Assembly: GCA_938018155.1 (NCBI GenBank)
Contig: CALIIG010000185.1
Coordinates: 1-17,655 of the forward strand
DNA length: 17,655 nt
Reading direction: 5' to 3'
Origin: an uncultured Prevotella sp.
Lineage (GTDB): Bacteria; Bacteroidota; Bacteroidia; Bacteroidales; Bacteroidaceae
Both the position numbers and the translations under genes were made by a program. Positions 7,447 through 15,329 of this stretch are shown piece after piece. Below the pieces are notes generated by a model. The model saw only the letters and a program-made list of their open reading frames with translations, made no database searches and was not told where the DNA came from. Each line of letters opens with the position of its first letter. Position 1 is the first letter of the stretch.

Positions 7447-7989
7447 CTATTCTTTCAGTCTGATGGCTCCAAACACGGCATAATTGATGATATCCTGATA
7501 GTTGGCGTCGATACCTTCCGATGCGATGGCCTGACCGTTCAGGTCTTCAAGCTCTTTGATTCTGGCTATTTTTGTAAGAATTAAGTCGGTATAGCTGCTC
7601 ACTCTCATGTCTCTCCACGCCTCGCCATAGTCGTGATTCTTCTTCGTCATCAGCATTCTGGTTTCGTTTGCATGGCGATCATACAGTGCAAGAGCGTCGT
7701 CAGCGTTGATGTCAACGTGCGTAGTGGGTTTCATTTCGAGCTGTATCAAACCGATGATACCGTAGTTAACCAGGGCGATAAACTCCGGCCTTATGCCTTC
7801 TCCCACAAGCGATTGGCCCGACATGCCGAGCGAACGAATGCGCTTTGCCTTGATAAACAGCTGGTCGGTTAGCGACGAAGGCCGCATGATGCGCCATGAA
7901 GCACCATAGTCGTGCAGTTTTTTGGCAAACAGGTCACGGCATTCGGCCATTACCTCCCTGAACTGTTGTTCTGTATTTTGTTCTGCCAT
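7447..7989 (-). CDS. Tandem DUF1599 (Nmad1-like) protein
   Basis: A 180-residue soluble protein made of two similar halves. Half one has KKLHDYGASWRIMRPSSLTD at 23-42 and EFIALVNYGIIGLIQLE at 69-85; half two has KKNHDYGEAWRDMRVSSYTD at 116-135 and YQDIINYAVFGAIRL at 164-178. The pattern fits DUF1599, which I recall as nucleotide modification associated domain 1 in Pfam. The acidic helix ending in NYA-type residues recalls all-alpha NTP pyrophosphatases, so binding or hydrolysis of a nucleotide is a reasonable guess, not shown. The start at 7989 (MAEQNTEQQF) was chosen over the open frame extending to 8259, because the extension is basic, unlike the family, overlaps the lipoprotein gene, and the -7 promoter lies at 7998-8005. 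It is probably the first gene of the transcript with the DoxX-type gene and tpiA. Confidence 0.85.
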   Translation of the reverse strand: MAEQNTEQQFREVMAECRDLFAKKLHDYGASWRIMRPSSLTDQLFIKAKRIRSLGMSGQSLVGEGIRPEFIALVNYGIIGLIQLEMKPTTHVDINADDALALYDRHANETRMLMTKKNHDYGEAWRDMRVSSYTDLILTKIARIKELEDLNGQAIASEGIDANYQDIINYAVFGAIRLKE

Positions 7990-7997
7990 ACTGTTTG

Positions 7998-8005
7998 CAA
8001 AGTTA
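7998..8005 (-). promoter_or_regulatory. -7 promoter element for the DUF1599-tpiA operon
   Basis: Minus-strand TAACTTTG matches TAnnTTTG exactly. Only 8 nt separate it from the ATG at 7989, so the mRNA would start within a few bases of the start codon (leaderless or nearly so). No clear -33 TTTG is visible. Confidence 0.6.
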
Positions 8006-8051
8006 CTAAATTTATTTATATATGTGCCCTTGCGCGATAACTTTCGCAGGC

Positions 8052-8459
8052 TTATTGTTGCTCGCGCTGCCTCCTGTGTATAACCCTTACCGTGCCACAG
8101 AGGGCGTCGTAACGCACTTGCAGCGAGTCGACCATGGCGCGAAGCCTGTTTCGCCGCCCTGTATTCTGTTCGGCTTTCCACTGCGCAGTAACTGCCTGAA
8201 GGGCCGAATCGGTAAGCCCTATGTCCTGTTGGACGAGCTTCAGAGAGGCTTCCTGCCATATCTTCAGAGCCTTTTGCCGGGCCTTTATCGCCCTGGGGTA
8301 TTCGCCGCGCAGCTGCCGAATGGCATTGAGCGTGGCCTGATAGTTGTGGCTTTCATACAGCGAATCGATACGTTGCAGGGCCTGAGCAGCACGCTCGTCG
8401 GCCGAAGGCTGGCACGAAGCCAGAACGAAGACGGTAAGAAGCAGATAAAATGGTTTCAT
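8052..8459 (-). CDS. Small putative lipoprotein
   Basis: A 135-residue protein with a lipoprotein signal: hydrophobic segment 4-14 and lipobox LASC with the acylated cysteine at 16. The mature part is charged and helical (residues about 22-62 have a TPR-like helix pattern, e.g. RIDSLYESHNYQATLNAIRQ; 65-130 look like further long helices with a possible coiled coil). No family was recognised. It has its own -7 promoter at 8479-8486, back to back with the cca promoter. The DUF1599 gene begins 62 nt downstream with its own -7 element, so transcription of the operon may combine read-through and a second start. Confidence 0.75.
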   Translation of the reverse strand: MKPFYLLLTVFVLASCQPSADERAAQALQRIDSLYESHNYQATLNAIRQLRGEYPRAIKARQKALKIWQEASLKLVQQDIGLTDSALQAVTAQWKAEQNTGRRNRLRAMVDSLQVRYDALCGTVRVIHRRQREQQ

Positions 8460-8478
8460 AACTGTGGTTTTACATGTG

Positions 8479-8486
8479 CAAAGATA
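8479..8486 (-). promoter_or_regulatory. -7 promoter element for the lipoprotein gene
   Basis: Minus-strand TATCTTTG matches TAnnTTTG. It ends 19 nt before the ATG at 8459, giving a leader of about 15 nt. Confidence 0.6.
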
Positions 8487-8530
8487 GCAATTAATTCCAT
8501 ATTCGCCACCTCGTATATATATTTTATTGC

Positions 8531-8538
8531 TACCTTTG
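8531..8538 (+). promoter_or_regulatory. cca: -7 promoter element for the CCA-adding enzyme gene
   Basis: TACCTTTG matches TAnnTTTG. Transcription would start near 8543, about 29 nt before the ATG at 8572, which rules out the in-frame ATG at 8527 as the start for this promoter. It is 45 nt from the opposing -7 element of the lipoprotein gene. Confidence 0.6.
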
Positions 8539-8571
8539 CAGTTGCTTTTCTACGATATAACGGGATACACC

Positions 8572-10101
8572 ATGCGATTACTTAGCAATGCCGAACTGGC
8601 GCAACTCCTTGATAAAGACATCTTTCACCGCATATCCGAAGCCGCTGACGGCCTTGGTCTTGAGTGCTATGTGGTAGGCGGTTACGTGCGCGACCTGTTT
8701 CTTGAACGACCTACAAACGACATCGATGTGGTGGTAGTGGGCAGCGGCATAAGTGTGGCCCGCAGGCTTAAAGAGCTGCTTGGCAGGCGTGCACACCTGT
8801 CGGTGTTCCGCAATTTCGGCACGGCACAGGTAAAATTTCGCGGTCAGGAGGTCGAGTTTGTGGGCGCACGAAAGGAGAGTTACAGCCACAACAGCCGTAA
8901 ACCACACGTAGAAGACGGCACGTTAGAGGACGATCAGAACCGCCGTGACTTCACAATCAATGCCCTTGCAGTATGTTTAAACCGTGCCCGTTTTGGCCAG
9001 TTAACCGACCCTTTCAACGGCATAGCCGACCTTCAGGACGGTATTATATGCACGCCGCTTGAACCAAACATCACCTTTAGCGACGATCCCCTGCGCATGT
9101 TGCGCTGTATAAGGTTTGCCACGCAGCTTAAATTTTATATTGAAGACGAAACATTCGATGCCCTTTCACGCCATGCAGAGCGTATAAAAATAATCAGCGG
9201 CGAGCGGGTAGAAGAGGAGTTAAACAAAATAATGCTGGCCGATGAGCCGAGCCGCGGCTTTGTCGACCTGCAGCGTTGCGGCTTGCTTCAGCTGATATTG
9301 CCTGAACTGTCGGCCCTCGATATTGTTGAAACGCGTAACGGACGGGCACATAAAAACAATTTCTATCACACGTTAGAGGTGCTCGACAACGTTTGTAACG
9401 CGCAGCGTGACCAGCTGAATATGCTGCACAAAAGGCTGCAAGGGGCTGCCGATGACGCTGAAAAGGCCGGGGTTGAGGCTGAAATTAACCACATCGAAGA
9501 GCATAAACTATGGCTCCGCTGGGCGGCTTTACTACACGATATTGGCAAAACGCGAAGCAAACGGTGGGACAACGCCCTGGGCTGGACGTTCCACAACCAC
9601 AACTTTATCGGTGCAAAGATGGTGCCTGTTATATTCCGACGCCTGAAGCTGCCGATGGATGCGAAGATGAAGTATGTGCAAAAGCTGGTCGATTTACACA
9701 TGCGTCCCATCGCCATTGCTGACGATGAGGTAACCGACAGTGCCGTACGCCGGCTTGTAAATGACGCTGACGACGATATTGATGACCTGATGATGCTGTG
9801 CGAAGCCGATATAACGAGCAGGAACCGCGTAAAGAAAGCCCGTTTCCTGGAGAACTTCAGGCTGGTTCGTGAAAAAATAACCGACCTCAAAGAACGCGAT
9901 TACAAGCGCGAGCTACAGCCGTGTATCGACGGTAACGAAATTATGGAGCTGTTTGCTTTAAGGCCTTCGCGCGAGGTGGGCGAGCTGAAGGCAGCCCTGA
10001 AAGACGCCGTTGTCGACAATCGTGTACCCAACGAGCGCGAGCCGCTGATGGCACTGCTCAAACAGAAAGCTGCCGAAATGGGACTTGTAATGCCAGAATA
10101 A
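8572..10101 (+). CDS. cca: CCA tRNA nucleotidyltransferase with HD domain
   Basis: A 509-residue class II nucleotidyltransferase that adds or repairs the 3' CCA of tRNA. Visible motifs: GGYVRD at 36-41, the metal-binding DxD at D50 and D52 (TNDIDVVVV), RRDFTIN at 124-130 for nucleotide binding, and DDPLRMLR at 171-178 in the neck. The C-terminal half carries an HD phosphohydrolase-type domain with H266, H322-D323 (LLHDIGK) and H341/H343, as in many Bacteroidetes CCA enzymes. The start at 8572 (MRLLSNAELAQLL) is preferred over an in-frame ATG at 8527, because the -7 box at 8531-8538 lies between them and the extra 15 residues do not resemble the family. It is a single-gene unit, divergent from the lipoprotein gene. 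It could alternatively be a poly(A) polymerase-like relative, but the full domain order favours CCA addition. Confidence 0.93.
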   Translation: MRLLSNAELAQLLDKDIFHRISEAADGLGLECYVVGGYVRDLFLERPTNDIDVVVVGSGISVARRLKELLGRRAHLSVFRNFGTAQVKFRGQEVEFVGARKESYSHNSRKPHVEDGTLEDDQNRRDFTINALAVCLNRARFGQLTDPFNGIADLQDGIICTPLEPNITFSDDPLRMLRCIRFATQLKFYIEDETFDALSRHAERIKIISGERVEEELNKIMLADEPSRGFVDLQRCGLLQLILPELSALDIVETRNGRAHKNNFYHTLEVLDNVCNAQRDQLNMLHKRLQGAADDAEKAGVEAEINHIEEHKLWLRWAALLHDIGKTRSKRWDNALGWTFHNHNFIGAKMVPVIFRRLKLPMDAKMKYVQKLVDLHMRPIAIADDEVTDSAVRRLVNDADDDIDDLMMLCEADITSRNRVKKARFLENFRLVREKITDLKERDYKRELQPCIDGNEIMELFALRPSREVGELKAALKDAVVDNRVPNEREPLMALLKQKAAEMGLVMPE

Positions 10102-10152
10102 TACTGATACACAACGGTTTATATACAAAAGCGTAATAAAATAGCAGGCTTG

Positions 10153-10192
10153 CGGAGAAAGGACAATGGCGTTTCCTTTTCTCCGTTTTTTT
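10153..10192 (+). terminator. Intrinsic terminator of cca
   Basis: CGGAGAAAGGA (10153-10163) pairs with TCCTTTTCTCCG (10174-10185) with one bulged base, followed by seven T's at 10186-10192. It is 51 nt after the cca stop. The loop segment GACAATGGCGTT resembles that of the hairpin at 17563. Confidence 0.85.
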
Positions 10193-10347
10193 GTTTTATA
10201 GCGGACATGGTTCCCTGTGCAAGGTCAGGGCTTGCACAACGTTCCGGGACGTGCCGGTTCCCCCTTTGTATCATGAAGTTTGCAGCTTTCCGCCGTACGG
10301 GCTGTGCGTTAATTCCGCCGGGTATTATCGTTTATGACATACCGCTC

Positions 10348-10435
10348 ATCGTTCGGCGGCCGTCGGCAACGCTGCTGACGGCCGTCACACCCATTGTTCG
10401 ACGGTCGCCGTACGCGCTGCTGACGGCCGTCGAAC
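10348..10435. repeat. GC-rich two-unit imperfect direct repeat with internal palindromes
   Basis: Two 39-nt units, at 10348-10386 and 10393-10431, agree at 31 of 39 positions and share the exact tail CGCTGCTGACGGCCGTC. GACGGCCGTC is itself a perfect palindrome. In addition GTTCGACGG at 10396-10404 is the reverse complement of CCGTCGAAC at 10427-10435, so unit two can form a long stem. The surrounding 10193-10560 is GC-rich and contains no convincing gene; the weak frames through it are low-complexity (Arg/Gln/Pro-rich on the minus strand because of the repeat). REP/BIME-like or structured RNA are possibilities. Confidence 0.75.
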
Positions 10436-10670
10436 AGTGAGGTACACGCCATAAAGGCATCAGCCTTGCATCGTAGCGGCCACACGAAACAAGCGTGAGA
10501 GCTTAGGGTTTTGCACGCTGCCGGGACAGCTGCATGCAATAGCCGGCATTGCAAACAGCGGCATGCCTGAAACTAAGGCAATATGCAATGTTTACGCCCG
10601 TGTGCAGTTGGTTTTTGGTAATTAATGTTAAACGCCACAAAATGCAATTTAATGTTCACGCAAATCTTAG

Positions 10671-10678
10671 TACATTTG
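10671..10678 (+). promoter_or_regulatory. -7 promoter element for the efflux operon
   Basis: TACATTTG matches TAnnTTTG. A start near 10683 leaves a leader of about 85 nt before the ATG at 10768. The -33 region is not recognisable. Confidence 0.6.
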
Positions 10679-10730
10679 TGACGAAAAATAATGTGTTTTA
10701 GTCCTGTAAAGGGTTATACATTGATACAAA

Positions 10731-10745
10731 ACAATTCAAAATTGT
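10731..10745. promoter_or_regulatory. Palindrome in the efflux-operon leader, possible operator
   Basis: ACAATT-CAA-AATTGT is a perfect 6-bp inverted repeat with a 3-nt centre, about 50 nt downstream of the predicted transcription start. Size and place would suit a dimeric repressor (pump operons are often controlled by TetR- or MarR-type proteins), but no regulator gene is in the window and the sequence is AT-rich. Confidence 0.3.
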
Positions 10746-10767
10746 AGAAATCCAATTCATAAAAGGT

Positions 10768-11967
10768 ATGAAAATTAAGAATTTATTATTAGTGGCAATG
10801 GCAGCTCTTGCTCTCGTTTCTTGTGGTAAGAAGAGTGGTGGAAGTCTTGCCGATTTGCAGGATAGCCTGTTTGCAGTACGCACTGTAGGTGCACAGAGTA
10901 CTGATTTTCAAACTACTTATCCGGCCACGATAAAGGGAATACAGGACGTTGACGTCCGTCCTAAGGTGTCAGGCTTTATTACAGCCGTGTACGTTCAGGA
11001 AGGACAGCGCGTAAATGCCGGCCAGGTGATGTTCACAATTGACAGCGAAACATACCGCTCGGCGATGCGGCAGGCCCTGGCTGCCCTCAATACGGCACGC
11101 ACACAAGCCAATACGGCTCATGTAACATACCTTAATAATAAGAAACTTTTCGACCAGCACATCATCGGACAATATGAGCTTACTACGGCCCAAAACGCGT
11201 ATTCCTCGGCCCGGGCTTCCGTAGCCCAGGCCGCTGCAGCCCTTGCACAGGCTGAGGAAACGCTGGCATGGTGCACGGTTAAGGCCCCTTCGGCAGGCGT
11301 TGTAGGCAGTCTTCCGTTTAAGAAAGGCGCACTGGTGAGTGCTTCCAACGCCCTTACCACTGTGTCGGACATATCTACAGTTGAGGTGTATTTTTCGATG
11401 AGCGAAGCCCAGATTCTTGCCATGGCCAAAGCATCGGGCAGTGCTTCGGCAGCAATTTCATCAATGCCGGCCGTAAAACTGAGGCTTGCCGACGGTACAA
11501 TATACAACCATTCGGGAAAGGTTGTGAAAATGAGCGGCGTAATTGACCCCGCAACAGGTTCGTATGTACTGATAGCAAGGTTCCCCAATCCTGACCGTTT
11601 GCTGAAGAGCGGAGGCGCAGGACAGATAGTCATTCCAACGGTAACGAACAACGCTGTTGTCGTTCCGCAGGAGGCAGTAGTAAGTGTTCAGGACAAGTTT
11701 TTTGTGTATAAGGTAGGTGCTGACAACAAGGTTCGTTATACAGAAATACAGGTAGATCCGCAGGATGACGGCAAAAACTATGTGGTTACCGGCGGTTTGA
11801 ACATGGGCGACCGCTATGTAAGCATCGGCATTACGAAACTTACCGACGGCGAAAAGATACAACCCATTACCGAAGAACAATATTATGAGAAGATAAAGAA
11901 AGCAGCAAAACTTGGCGAAAAGCAGGAAACGGCAGCGGGTTTTGTAAAGGTAATGAAGTCGAAATAA
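10768..11967 (+). CDS. Efflux RND transporter periplasmic adaptor lipoprotein (AcrA/MexA type)
   Basis: A 399-residue membrane fusion protein that bridges an inner-membrane RND pump and an outer-membrane channel. A lipoprotein signal ends in LVSC with the acylated cysteine at 19. The first lipoyl half-motif is at about 60-93 (VDVRPKVSGFITAVYVQEGQ), an Ala/Gln-rich alpha-helical hairpin at about 95-165, the second lipoyl half at 168-200 (CTVKAPSAGVVG), then the beta-barrel and membrane-proximal domains (GVIDPATGSYVLIARFPNP near 257-275; VVPQEAVVSVQ near 298-308). Length and order are those of the HAE1-type adaptor family. First gene of the operon; the pump gene begins 52 nt downstream. The gene appears intact although its pump partner is broken. 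Confidence 0.93.
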   Translation: MKIKNLLLVAMAALALVSCGKKSGGSLADLQDSLFAVRTVGAQSTDFQTTYPATIKGIQDVDVRPKVSGFITAVYVQEGQRVNAGQVMFTIDSETYRSAMRQALAALNTARTQANTAHVTYLNNKKLFDQHIIGQYELTTAQNAYSSARASVAQAAAALAQAEETLAWCTVKAPSAGVVGSLPFKKGALVSASNALTTVSDISTVEVYFSMSEAQILAMAKASGSASAAISSMPAVKLRLADGTIYNHSGKVVKMSGVIDPATGSYVLIARFPNPDRLLKSGGAGQIVIPTVTNNAVVVPQEAVVSVQDKFFVYKVGADNKVRYTEIQVDPQDDGKNYVVTGGLNMGDRYVSIGITKLTDGEKIQPITEEQYYEKIKKAAKLGEKQETAAGFVKVMKSK

Positions 11968-12019
11968 GACTTGGGGTTATAAGTGAAGCAAAGAATCTTT
12001 TCATTTTAAAATCAGAAAA

Positions 12020-15000
12020 ATGTCATTTTCAAACTTTATAAAGCGTCCGGTTCTGTCGACGGTGGTCTCCATCTTCCTCGTATTGCTGGGCACAATCGGA
12101 CTGGTATCGCTGCCCATTGAGCAATATCCTGATATTGCTCCGCCAACAATTGTTGTCTCTACAAGCTATACAGGTGCCGACGCGCAAACGGTAACCAGCT
12201 CGGTTATTACCCCTCTTGAAGAGAGTATCAACGGTGTAGAGAACATGACTTACATGACATCGCAGGCCACCAACGCCGGAATGGCCATGATAACAGTGTA
12301 TTTTAAGCAGGGCACTGATGCCAATATGGCTGCCGTTAACGTGCAGAACCGTGTAAGTCAGGCCCAGGCTCTGTTGCCGGCTGAGGTTACACGTGTGGGC
12401 GTTACCGTAACCAAACGCCAGACATCAAACGTTATTATGTACTCGTTGACGACGGATGACGGTCGCTACGACAGCAAATTCCTCACCAATTACAATAATA
12501 TTAATATTATCCCGCTGTTGAAACGTGTCAATGGTGTAGGTGGTGTAATGTCGCCCTCTATGTCTGATTACTCCATGCGAATATGGCTGAAACCCGACAA
12601 GATGAAGCAGTACGGGCTGATGCCTTCCGATGTATCGGCAGCACTTGCAGAGCAGAATATAGAAGCGGCACCGGGCTCGTTTGGAGAGAATAGCGATGTG
12701 GCTTTCGAGTATACGCTGCGTTATAAAGGGCGTTTAAAGAAGCCAATTGAGTATGAAAACATCATACTTACGAGCAAAACTACAGGACAGACATTGTTTC
12801 TTAAGGACGTAGCGAAGATAGAACAAGGCTCTTTAATGTACAGCGTTTTCCTGAAAAACAACGGCGAACCTGCTGTTATGGGTATGGTTCAGCAGGTGGC
12901 AGGGTCGAACGCTACGCAGATAGCAACCGATGTTAAGGCAGCCCTTGCCGAGGCTCAAAAGTCTATGCCACCGGGAATGAAGGTGACAATAGAACAGGAT
13001 GTAACCGAATTCCTCTTCGCATCTATTGAGGAAGTGGTTACAACGCTGTTTATTACGCTGGCACTTGTGTTCCTTGTAGTATACGTATTCTTGCAGGATT
13101 TCCGTTCAACGCTTATCCCGATGATAGCCGTTCCCGTAGCCCTTGTGGGTACATTCTTCTTCCTTTGGATGTTCGGTTTTTCGATAAACCTGCTCACTTT
13201 GTCTGCATTGTTGCTGGCAATAGCCATCGTTGTCGATGACGCTATTGTGGTAGTTGAGGCCGTTCATGCCAAACTCGACCAGGGATACGATAATGCTCTC
13301 ACAGCCTCTATTGATGCCATGAACGAGATTAGTTCAGCAATTATCTCTATTACATTGGTTATGGCCTCCGTGTTTGTGCCGGTTTCGTTCATGGGTGGCA
13401 CCTCAGGGACGTTCTATCGTGAGTTTGGAGTAACGATGGCTGTGTCGATAGTTATATCGGCTGTCAACGCATTGACACTGTCTCCGGCCTTGTGTGCCAT
13501 CTTCCTGAAACCGAAATCGGAAGAGGAAGGCGCAGGGAAGATGAGCTTTGTAAACCGTTTTCATGCCGGCTTTAACCGTGTTTTTGAGAAGGTTACCAAT
13601 AAATATAAAAAAGGTGTAGAGCGTGTTATCAACCACCGTGTGGCCACGGCTATCGGCGTTGTGGCTGGTTTTGCACTGCTTGTATTGGGTATGATATTCA
13701 CCTCTACGGGCCTGGTTCCCGACGAAGACACCGGAACGTTGTTCTGTACAGTGTCTGCAGCACCTGGAACATCGCAGGAACGTACGACACAAATTACCAA
13801 TGAGATTGACAGTATGCTGGCTACAAACCCGGCCATTGAGCGCAGGGAGCAAATCGTCGGCTACAATTTCATCGCCGGACAAGGCTCAGACCAGGCTACC
13901 TTTATTATTAAATTGAAGCCCTTCGGCGAGCGTTCTAACGGCTTTTTTGATAAGATTAAGGCAACCTTTACAGGAGATCCTTTGCGCTGGTTCGTCAATC
14001 CGAAGGAATCAATGTCCGTATTAGGCATGATCTATAAGCAAACAGCGGCTATCAAAGACGCCCAGATTCTGGCATTTCCACCACCTATGATTCCGGGCTT
14101 TGCTATGAATAATGGTGTCTCTATGACGCTTCAGGACAAGACAGGAGGCGATTTAAATAAGTTCTTTAAAGTGGCACAGGATTATATTGCTGCCCTTAAC
14201 AAGCGGCCAGAAATACAGAAAGCCATGACCACTTACAACCCAAACTACCCGCAATACATGGTAGACGTGGACGTTGCAAAGTGTAAACAGGCCGGGACAT
14301 CGCCGGCAAGTGTGCTCTCTGTCATGCAAGGGTACTATGGAGGACTGTATGCAAGCAACTACAATGCGTATGGAAAGCTCTTCCGTGTCATGATACAGGG
14401 CGATGCTGCCACACGTATGCGTCCTGACGGACTGTCGAATATCTACGTTCGTTTGGCCGATGGGAGCATGGCTCCGGTGTCTGAATTTATCACATTAAAG
14501 CGCGTATACGGACCTTCTAACATCGCACGCTTCAACCTGTTTACCTCAATTAACATCAACATTACGCCGAAAGGTACTACGGGTGAGGCACTTAAGGCTT
14601 GTGCAGAAGTGGCTAAGCAGAACCTGCCTATGGGCTACGGATACGAGTATTCCGGCCTTACGCGTTCAGAAGCAGAGGCCAATAATTCAACGGCTATGAT
14701 ATTCTTGCTGTGCCTTGTTTTCGTATATTTGATTCTTTCGGCCCAGTATGAGAGCCGTTATCGGTTATCCTTTCCATACCGTTTGGTCTGGCCGGTGCGT
14801 TTTTATTTACGATGCTTTTCGGCCATTCGAATGATATTTACATGCAGATTTCGCTCATCATGCTGATAGGTTTGTTGGCCAAGAACGCCATTTTGATTGT
14901 GCAATTTGCGCTGGAACGCCGCCATACGGGTATGGCAATCCGTTACTCTGCCATCCTTGGTGCTGCAGCTCGATTGCGTCCTATCCTCATGACTTCGCTG

Positions 15001-15272
15001 GCAATGATCATCGGTTTGCTATGATGTTTGCTTCAGGCGTAGGAAAGAACGGAAACCAGACGTTAGGTGCTGCCGCTGTGGGCGGAATGCTTTTGGGAAC
15101 ATTGTTCCAACTCTTCATCGTTCCATCGTTATTCTGTATCTTCCAGTGGTTGCAAGAGAAGTTCACGCCGCTTAAATTTGACGACGAAGAGAATGCCGAG
15201 GCTTTGGCAGAACTGGCTCAATATGCCAGCAAAGCGAAGCAGATTACGATTAAAAACGACAATGACGATTAA
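12020..15272 (+). pseudogene. RND efflux pump (AcrB/HAE1 type), disrupted by two frameshifting deletions
   Basis: Drug/proton antiporter of the RND superfamily. The first frame (12020-14866) gives 912 authentic residues: TM1 at 10-29, the periplasmic porter loop, and D406-D407 in the TM4 motif IAIVVDDAIVVVEA. It ends normally with LVYLILSAQYES-type residues of TM8, then reads 36 wrong residues to a TGA. Authentic sequence resumes at 14758 in another frame (LSVILSIPFGLAGAFLF), runs through TM9, TM10 with LLAKNAILI and TM11 with LRPILMTSLAMIIGLL, then meets a TGA at 15022-15024. It resumes again at 15021 in the third frame (MMFASGVGKNGNQTLG) to the true C-terminus at 15272. The family normally has AQYES-FILP-LSV and GLL-P-MM at the two breaks, so about 10 nt and 4 nt are missing. 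Adding 14 nt gives exactly 1089 codons. The truncated product lacks TM9-12 and the TM10 Lys and TM11 Arg of the proton relay. Confidence 0.92.
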
Positions 15273-15329
15273 CGGATATTGCCTTCTGTCTCTGCGGAGG
15301 CAGGGCGAAACCGTAATAAACATTACAAT

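Noticed and set aside
7990..8259. N-terminal extension of the DUF1599 frame
   Set aside because: It overlaps the lipoprotein gene, does not resemble the family, and a -7 promoter lies between it and the ATG at 7989.
9366..9890. 174-codon frame antisense to cca
   Set aside because: Ser/Arg-rich composition typical of an antisense shadow; the cca frame carries all catalytic motifs.
10150..10554. Small frames on both strands through the GC-rich repeat
   Set aside because: They begin inside the cca terminator or consist of Arg/Gln/Pro repeats produced by the DNA repeat itself.
13403..13882. 159-codon frame antisense to the RND pump gene
   Set aside because: Cys/His/Arg-rich and without any domain pattern; the sense frame is a clear RND protein through this stretch.
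14756..15024. Programmed ribosomal frameshifting in the RND gene
   Set aside because: No slippery heptamer is visible at the breaks, and conserved residues are missing at both sites, which indicates deletions rather than recoding.
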